Source of the DNA: Coptodactyla brooksi
Lineage: Eukaryota > Arthropoda > Insecta > Coleoptera > Scarabaeidae
Reading direction: 5' to 3'
Length of the DNA: 35,904 nt
Assembly (NCBI GenBank): GCA_033557675.1
Contig: JAWQRM010000045.1
Span: 1-35,904 of the forward strand
The notes below the pieces were generated by a model, which searched no databases, was not told the DNA's origin, and saw nothing but the letters and a program-made list of their open reading frames with translations. Of this stretch, positions 28,613 to 35,904 are shown in pieces. Position numbers and translations under genes: made by a program. Within the stretch, counting starts at the first letter, position 1, and each line of letters begins with the position of its first letter.

Positions 28613-30558
28613 CTCACCACCATCCCTTACAACTGTTCCCGTTTTTCCAACTTAAGTGCAGCAATTAAAAAGTCGCAGTTAGGAAAGCTTCGGCCTTTTT
28701 TCTTCTTCTTCAATCATTTATTTAGCACGTCACCATCGAATGCACGCCCATCTGTCTTTCCTTAATACTACCTTCAACACTTATCGAATTATTGTAAATA
28801 TAATTCGAAATATAATGTGGGACAAGTCGAAAGGTCAAATCTCCGTAAGGAAATAAACACCTACACTATACCACGCGAGAGTTATTTTTATCTGAAGGTA
28901 GTTTATTTCATCGTAACCGAAATTTAATTATGTTAGGTTGGCAAATCTTTGAATCGACATAAACTGAGTCTATCGTTACATTAGATATCTAAATTAGATG
29001 CAGTAGAAGTCAATGGTGACGTAGTTACCTGATTAGTGATTAAAAATAAAATGAGGCTATATGTATGGTAAACATACATGAAGAAATCCGAAAATCTTAC
29101 AAGATTATGCTGTACACAAGTGTACACCAACTTCGGAAGTAATTTTATAGAAAAATACATCTTTAAAAAAATCTCGCTTCGCTACAGTGGAGAAGGGGAG
29201 TTCTTTAATGACGATAACAAAATCTATTGGAAGCCAAGAATTTTAATAACGGAAAATTACCTGTTGAGTTTTCCCTAATTATCAGTATGCGAAATCCTAG
29301 GTGAACATAGGGAATAAATACATGTATTGATAAAAAATATACATACACATAAAAATTAAAATAACACCATTTCAATACAATTCACCAAAAATTACAAAAA
29401 TAATAAATTACTTTATATTTACATGCAGGTATCAGGATTTTAGTATATTAGGTTGGTATATGTTAAAACTAGGAATCCGAGTTAAACTTCGCCTCAGTTA
29501 AAATTTGATGTTCATACATTTACATAAAATCAAAATCATTCAAATCTCCGTAAGGAAATAAATACATACACTATACCACGCGGGAGTTATTTTTATCTGA
29601 AGGTAGTTTATTTCATGGTAACTGAAATTTAATTATGTTAGGTTGGCAAATCTTTGAAACGACATAAACCGAGTCTAACATTATATTAGATATCTAAATT
29701 AGATGCAATAAAAGTCAATGGTGACGTATTTACCCGACTAGTGATTAAAAATAGAATGGGGCTATATGTACGCTAAACATATATGAAGAAATCCGAAAAT
29801 CTTACAAAATTATGCTGTGCACAAGTAGACACCAATTCCGGAAGTAATTTGATAGAAAAATCCCTCTTGAAGAATATCTCGCTTCGCTACAGTGAAGAAG
29901 GGGAGTTCTTTAATGACGATAACAAAATCTATTGGGCGCCACGAATTTTAATAACGGAAAATTACCTGTTGAGTTTTCCCTAATTATCAGAATGCGAAAT
30001 CCTAGGTGAACATAGGGAATAAGTACATGTATTGACAAAAAATATACATACACATAAAAATTAAAATAACACCATTTTAATACAATTCACCAAAAATTAC
30101 AAAAATAATAAATTACTTACTTTATATTTACATGCAGTACTATACACCAGGTATCAGAAATTTTAGTATATTAGGTTGGTATATGTTAAAACTAGGAATC
30201 CGAGTTAAACTTCGCCTCAGTTAAAATTTGACGTTCATACATTTATATAAGCTGAAAGCTCCAACTTATGTAACTATTTAGAAACTATATCAATCAACTC
30301 CCCTCGCATTTGCAAGCTAAAGGTGTAACAGTTACCTGAATAGTGAATATAAAATAATATAAAGTGAGGTTAAATGTGTGGCAAACATGTTATCAAGTTT
30401 AGAAAAAAAGTACAAAAAAGATAATGCAAAAATCAATTAGGTATAAATACCTTAGAAGAACCAATTAAATAAAAACATTAACTGGTACGAAACCTTAAGA
30501 GCAAAACAATCTCTGCTTGCATTTACAACGTTGCGGATACACCAACGCCACCTGTCTT
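28613..30558 (+). repeat. Large direct duplication, copy 1
   Basis: This matches 31192-32616. It begins with a block of about 220 bp (TCACCACCATCCC ... GCACGCCCATCTGTC) that is nearly identical to 31192-31430 (offset 2579). It continues through two roughly 700-bp 'R' units that start at 28836 and 29541. R units share CAAATCTCCGTAAGGAAATA, TTATTTTTATCTGAAGGTAG, GTTAGGTTGGCAAATCTTTG, GTCAATGGTGACGTA and GAGAAGGGGAGTTCTTTAAT. The copy ends at GCGGATACACCAACGCCACC, which matches 32597-32616. Confidence 0.9.
29078..29278 (+). other. 66-codon frame in R unit 1 (probably not a gene)
   Basis: This is an ATG frame that begins MKKSENLTRLCC and ends LLSFP. The second unit keeps the same frame at 29783-29983. 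Between the two copies I count about 11 amino-acid-changing codons against 4 silent ones, the ratio expected without selection. In the unit near 31664 the ATG is ACG and a TGA interrupts the frame; other units lose the frame. I list it because it is the cleanest ATG frame of the region. Confidence 0.2.
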
Positions 30559-31191
30559 CTCTTAATGTTACATTCAACGATTATTGGGTTCTTGAAAAAG
30601 TAATTTCTGTTTTTAATACTCACACCTCGAAAGTTCGAAATATAAGGTGGCACAAATCGAAAGGTAAAATCTCTGTAAGGAAATAAACACATACACTATA
30701 CCACGCGGGAGTTATTTTTATCTGAAGGTAGTTTATTTCATGGTGACTGAACTTTAATTATGTTAGGTTGGCAAATCTTTGAAACGTTATAAATCGAGTC
30801 TAGCATTACATTAGATGCAATAAAAGTCAATGGTGACGTAGTTACCTGACTAGTGATTAAAAATAAAATGAGGTTTTATGTGTGGTAAACAAACATGAAG
30901 AAATCCGAAAATCTTACAAGATTATGCTGTTTACAAATTGATACCAACTCCGGAAGTAATTTTGCAGAAAAATTCTTCTTGAAAAAAATTTTTGCTTCGC
31001 TACAGTGGAGAAGGGGAGTTCTTTAATTTTAATAACGGAAAATTACCTGTTGAATTTTCTTTAATTATCAAAAATCCGAGGTGAAATTTAATACTCAAAA
31101 CCTCGAGAATTCGAAATATAAGGTGGGACAAATCGAAAGGTCAAATCTTCGTAAGGAAATAAATACATACACTATACCACACGGGAGTTAT
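30559..31191 (+). repeat. Partial R units between the two duplication copies
   Basis: R-unit starts lie at 30665 and 31142. The first keeps about 420 nt, with deletions, and includes an internal loss after GGAGTTCTTTAAT. The second keeps only about 45 nt before it is fused, at GGGAGTTATTCACC, to the second duplication copy. Confidence 0.8.
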
Positions 31192-32616
31192 TCACCACCA
31201 TCCCTTACAACTGTTCCCGTTTTTCCAACTTAAGTGCAGCAATTAAAAAGTCGCAGTTAGGAAAGCTTCGGCCTTTTTTCTTCTTCTTCAATCATTTATT
31301 TAGCACGTCACCATCGAATGCACGCCCATCTGTCTTTCCTTAATATTACCTTCAACACTTATCGGATTATTGTAAATATTATTCGAAATATAAGGTGGGA
31401 CAAGTCGAAAGGTCAAATCTCCGTAAGGAAATAAACACCTACACTATACCACGCGGGAGTTATTTTTATCTGAAGGTAGTTTATTTCATGGTAGCCGAAA
31501 TTTAATTATGTTAGGTTGGCAAATCTTTGAAACGAGATAAACTGAGTCTAACTTTACATTGGATGTCTACATTCGATGCAATAAAAGTCAATGGTGTCGT
31601 AGTTACCTGACTAGTAATTAAAAATAAACTGAGGCTATATGTGTGGTAAATATACACGAAGAAATCGGAAAATCTTACAAGATTATGCTGTGCACAAGTA
31701 GACACCAACTTCGGAAGTAATTTGATAGAAAAATACATCTTTAAAAAAATCTCGCTTCGTTACAGTGGAGAAGGGGAGTTCTTTAATGACGATAACAAAA
31801 TCTATTGAAAGACAAGAATTTCAATAACGGAAAATTACCTGTTGAGTTTTCCTTAATTATCAAAATGCGAAATCCGAGGTGAACATAAGGAATAAGTACA
31901 TGTATTGACAAAAAATATACATACACAAAAATTAAAATAATACCATTTTAATACAATTCACCAAAAAATGACAAAAATAATAAATTACCTACTTTATATT
32001 TACATGCAGTACTATACACCATGTATCAGTATTTTAGTATGTTAGGTTGGTATATGTTAAAACTAGGAATCCGAATTAAACTTCGCCTCAGTTAAAATTT
32101 GATGTTCATACATTTATATAAAATCAAAATCATTCAAATCTCCGTAAGGAAATAAATACATACACTATACCACACCGAAGTTATTTTTATCTGAAGGTAG
32201 TTTATTCATGGTAACCGAAATTTAATTATGTTAGGTTGGCAAATCTTTGAAACGTTATAAACCGAGTCTGACATTACATTAGATATCTATATTGGATGCA
32301 ATAAAAGTCAATGGTGAAGTAGTTACCCGACTGTAGTGATTAAAAATAAAATGGGGCTATATGTGTGGTCAACAAATATGAAGAAATCCGAAAATTTGAT
32401 AGAAAAATCCTTCTTGAAGAATATCTCACTTCGCTACAGTGGAGAAGGGGAGTTTTTTAATGATGATCAATTTTGATAACGAAAAATTACGTGTTGAGTT
32501 TTCATATACGTTAGAAGAGCCACTTAAATTAAAACATTAACTGGTTCTGGTGCGAAACCTTGAGAGTAAAACAATCTCTGTTTACGTCTGCAATGTTGCG
32601 GATACGCCAACGCCAC
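31192..32616 (+). repeat. Large direct duplication, copy 2
   Basis: This contains the 220-bp leader and R units that start at 31414 and 32135. Compared with copy 1, the second unit is shortened: about 500 nt corresponding to 29800-30450 are missing. It rejoins copy 1 at TTAGAAGARCCAMTTAAAT (32511). The 79-codon frame that begins near 32550 runs out of the duplicated end into flanking DNA and has no recognisable domain. Confidence 0.85.
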
Positions 32617-33933
32617 CTCCGGAGATTACTCCCGAAGGAAAGCCCTCGTCTCGAGTCCGAGATGGAAATTACAATCACAGGTATGTGAATTGTGCTAGTC
32701 GCGGCACGACCCATCCAAATCTCTGCGGCACATCTATTGCAACGGAAAGCAATATGTGTTTCTCCCCATCAAAAGGAATGTGCGGATGAAGTGCAGTGCC
32801 AAACATGCACCCTTAAAAAAACCTAAAAAAAACACAAAAACGATCATTAGATCATTAGAAAGCAATTAAGCTTTTACCTCCCTTACCCCCACCCTTACAT
32901 AATTCCACCCCATACAGCGTGGAGGGAGAACTTATTAAAACGTCAAAGGAATAAAATTCGAAGTTCAGTATTATTGTAATATATTTCCTGTGTTATTATT
33001 ACTAGTTGGTTTCTCAAGAACTAACATTTAGTTTGCGTTACGGTACCAAGCGAAGGAGATATTTGTATTCTTCTTTTAATATTATCGTTTGACGTTGTAG
33101 TATTTACGTTTTAAACTGCGAAATAGAGTCAAGTAAAGAAGATCGATTTCCCGGGATCGCAGATTGGGTGACGAGATTTCCATAATTGCATTCATGGAAA
33201 TTGTAGTGCCACGGCTATCTCGCTATTATTATCATTAGACTCGTTATTCCCATAGCGTGGGCGTGCGCTAAGACAATTAAGCAGGATAAATATTGTACTT
33301 AATTAAAACATTCGAGAGCAATGGGATGTGGAATTTGATTGCATAACTGCAGAGGGAGCCGCGCAGTCAGGTTGGAGTTTCGCAAAGTTTCCACGTTCTT
33401 TGGATATTGCGGCGACGAATGTGGCTTTTCGAAGTTTTGAGCAAAGTTAAGGAAAAAATCCGCCCTACGTGAAAATACTGGAAATTATGTAAAAGGGAAA
33501 AGTTTCCAACATACACGACCGCAATGCAGCAAGTTGGGGGTTGCTCACATTTTTCGAAATTTCGTCACATCTGGCTAAGTGCTATCGTAACAAAACTTGT
33601 AGTACTTATTGCCACTTGTTAAATTGTCAAGGACTAACATTTAATTTGCGTTACGGTACCTAGCGTTTAATTTAATTTGCACTTCTATTTAAAATATGGT
33701 GGTTGCTCGAGAAATCTCCCCCCCTCGCCCCCCCCCCTGGCATTTCTAACCGCAAAAGACCGAATACTTATCGCCTCCTTTCTTATGACTTTCTCCGAAA
33801 GATAACGACGGTTTTCCCGCAAACAACCCCCCTCTTATAGAGATAACACGTCTTTAAATTGCTTATTATTCTCCATAATATCTCGTTCCGAAGTATGGAA
33901 GATAGTATGCTTTGATGTACGAGGGTTGTAAAT
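32617..33933. other. Single-copy DNA with a 39-bp direct repeat
   Basis: 33014-33052 and 33627-33665 repeat CTAACATTTARTTTGCGTTA plus CGGTACC. A short perfect hairpin, ATTTCCAT...ATGGAAAT, is at about 33176-33201. C-runs lie at 33718-33738. No gene was recognised. Confidence 0.55.
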
Positions 33934-34238
33934 TGAAATAAACTACTTTTTGTGTGGTGTGGTACTTTGGGACGAAGTACTTTTGTTTTCGAAGATGAGG
34001 GGTTGTACTATGACTAAGTTACATCTGTGTACTATGCATAATTGCATTAACTATGAACTGAATACATTCTGAATCCGAATACTGAATAATCTATTAATCT
34101 ACGGCGCTTATATACTAATTATTGAGGTGACTGAGCTGCTAGCTCAGCACCTTTCGCTGGGTCACGGTTAGCGTTTATTTTTTACTGCATTCTCAACCTA
34201 CTAATGATTAGGCCTAACCTTACACTTGATCCACCACA
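33934..34238 (+). repeat. LTR-like direct repeat, left copy
   Basis: This begins TGAAATAAACTACTTTTT and ends GATCCACCACA, so it has TG...CA ends. Inside are TTTGGGACGARGTACTTTT, GGGGTTGTACTATGACTA, a TATA-like GCGCTTATATACTAATTA and the hairpin GACTGAGCTGCTAGCTCAGC. It is paired with 34520-34825. No primer-binding site (TGG) directly follows. Confidence 0.6.
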
Positions 34239-34519
34239 CTATATTGAGCACGAATAAAACCATTTCTATTACAAATTTGGTATTTAGTGAACTTTAAAAA
34301 TAGGAGGATATTCAATCAATCCTTATGGGAGTCATACAGGTATGCGGAAGGAAATTGAACCTCAGAAACAACAAGCAGAACGAAGTTGCTTAATGCAGGC
34401 CTAAAAATAATAGTACGATATCAAACCAAGCTTAAAACAACATTAAGATACCTTTAAAGTAGCATTGACCTTGAAACTCACGGTCAAGGTCATGTGAAAG
34501 TAAACGTAATCTTTACTAC

Positions 34520-34825
34520 TGAAATAAACTACTTTTTTTGCTTTTTTGGTCCTTTGGGACGAGGTACTTTTATTGTTCTTCGATGCAGGGGTTGTACTAT
34601 GACTACATTATCCTACTGAATTCTGAATACATTCTGAATCAACTATGAATTTATAGATAACCTATTATTAACCTAGCGCCGCTTATATACTAATTATTGA
34701 GGTGACTGAGCTGCTAGCTCAGCATCTTTCGCTGGGTCACGGTTAGCGTCTATTATTTACTGCATTCTCGACATTAATTACTGTGTGTGTTTATCGAGGC
34801 CTAACCTTGCCCTAGATCCACCACA
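34520..34825 (+). repeat. LTR-like direct repeat, right copy
   Basis: It has the same ends and internal order as 33934-34238 but is clearly diverged, with several small indels. The 281-nt interval has no coding sequence and no polypurine tract directly before this copy. It could be a very old TRIM-type element or a simple duplication. Confidence 0.6.
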
Positions 34826-34838
34826 AAAAGAAGCTACT

Positions 34839-34877
34839 ACCATAACCATTTGGTACCATGACCAAATAGGTTATGGT
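34839..34877. repeat. Strong 16-bp hairpin
   Basis: ACCATAACCATTTGGT, a 6-nt loop ACCATG, and ACCAAATAGGTTATGGT pair with one bulged base. It lies 14 nt beyond the right LTR-like repeat. Confidence 0.85.
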
Positions 34878-35547
34878 ACCAGTGAAGTGTCATTGTTGTC
34901 GACATGCAGAACTGTTCTAATCGAGACTACCCAAATAGCAGTTATTCGAATAGTTACTAATTCATTTGCAACTTGAAAACTAACCTCGCGGTTCAGCAGT
35001 AATAATGTATTTGTTTGGTACGCTAATGAAGGTTACATCGCAAACTTTCCTCCTCGCGGGAAAGCTTTTAACGTAGCCCAAATTAATTTATAAAAGCCGG
35101 ACATTTTATTTTTTAGTCCATTACTTTAGGAAATTGTTCGGGAACTTCAATTCTGGCCCAGATTTAGCTTTGGGAACTTTGAAAATCCTTAATTCACACG
35201 AATCTGTTTGGCGTACACACTTCAGGCGGCCTTCTTTTGACCTTTTTAGGTGGAGGGGGGGGGGGGGGGAGTACGTAAAGTAAGGCTCTAGAATACGATA
35301 GTTCTCTAAAAGTTTTAATACCGGTAGCTACCGACCCGGAAACTGGCTTTTGTTCTGCCAAAAATGCTCCCTGAGAATTATTATCGCATTCGAATCATAA
35401 TATTTGAATAGTTACTAATCGAATCCTAGTATTCGTACTAGTTACTAGTCGAATACTTGATATTGGACTGCTAACTCACGAGAAATTAAGTAAACAATTC
35501 CAATAATAAAGCAACAATTCCAATAATTATTCGTAACTGTGACTTAC
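34878..35547. other. Single-copy DNA with short repeats
   Basis: There is a run of 15 G at 35255-35269. TCGAATA/AGTTACTA words recur around 35400-35460 (AGTTACTAATCGAAT, AGTTACTAGTCGAATAC) and near 34945. No gene was recognised. Confidence 0.55.
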
Positions 35548-35904
35548 AAGGAGATACCGCCACCTGCGAAATACAAATTTGAATGAGCTATAGATCATTC
35601 GTTAGAGGAGATCTAGGGTAAAAAATGTGTAAAAGAGTTTAGGTGAAGGGCCTTCGTTTCTGAGATATTTGCCTTTCTGATAAGTATCTTTGATAGCGTT
35701 CATTAAGTATGAAACACTGTGGCTGAGTAGATTAAGGCGTGCGCTCTATATTTTGTCGCCTGGCACAAGTCAGGTCGAGACCACGTACGGCGTCAATTTT
35801 TTTTTATTTTTTAGAACTGCATTTATTAATTTCATTAATTTAACATATATAATACGCCGCACGCATATACTAACCTATATATATATATATATATAGGTTA
35901 GTAT
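35548..35904 (+). mobile_element. tRNA-derived SINE copy 3, cut by window end
   Basis: This contains the shared 5' region (GAGATACCGCCA, CAAATTTGAATGAG, GGGCCTTCGTTTCT), box A TGGCTGAGTAGA at 35720-35731, box B AGGTCGAGACC at 35772-35782, TTTTTTAGAACTGCATTT and the ATTAATTTCATTAATTTAA tail. It then ends in ATACTAACC, (TA)10, GGTTAGTAT at 35867-35904, a perfect palindrome that reaches the last base. Confidence 0.8.

Noticed and set aside
28921..28960. Telomeric TTAGG repeat
   Set aside because: Only isolated GTTAGGTTGG words inside R units; there is no tandem TTAGG run.
29078..29983. Conserved 66-residue small protein in R units
   Set aside because: Amino-acid-changing differences outnumber silent ones by about 11 to 4, and other units lose the start or gain a stop.
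32550..32789. 79-codon frame with several cysteines
   Set aside because: It begins in duplicated R-unit tail sequence, has no recognisable domain, and the duplicate near 30500 does not keep the frame.

Overview
The window looks like AT-rich nuclear DNA of an insect, possibly a beetle. The evidence is a spliced gene with a short 52-nt intron, dense non-autonomous repeats, a tRNA-derived SINE and decayed retroelement pieces. There is no bacterial-style gene packing. Only one host gene is convincing. The rest is a repeat-rich intergenic landscape with a few stretches of apparently single-copy DNA in which I recognise nothing.

Layout. 1-2670: an interspersed repeat in direct and inverted copies that forms a large foldback (arms about 271-935 and 1612-2240); its spacer holds a possible signal-peptide exon. 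2894-4116: three exons of a secreted, cysteine-rich DUF4773-family protein, with a Penelope-like element fragment in its first intron. 4846-8060, 9405-12095 and 15116-17340: three blocks of one repeat family (here 'family A') that carries a short C4/G4 hairpin every 130-300 bp, in both orientations. 13301-15115: a TIR-bearing non-autonomous element and a tandem duplication that captured its right end. 18766-21722: about 20 tandem copies of a 142-bp monomer, each with a related hairpin. 21723-26745: single-copy DNA, then a cluster of tRNA-derived SINE copies, a DUF4817 fragment and a decayed Penelope-like element with a GIY-YIG endonuclease. 28613-32616: a large direct duplication made of roughly 700-bp units. 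33934-34825: two 305-bp direct repeats in a miniature LTR-like arrangement. 35548-35904: another SINE copy, ending in a perfect (TA)n palindrome at the window edge.

The most interesting signal is that the 142-bp array and the dispersed family A share one module: TTTGATAYGTCACA, a gap of about 25 nt, then an AACAACCC...GGGTKGTT hairpin. In at least one family A copy, both arms of the hairpin have changed in a compensatory way. This suggests a structural element that has been spread both by dispersal and by tandem amplification. No gene cluster or multi-gene system is visible.

Limits: everything here was read by eye. Repeat edges are approximate, usually within 10-30 bp. Family names rest on motif recognition, not searches.
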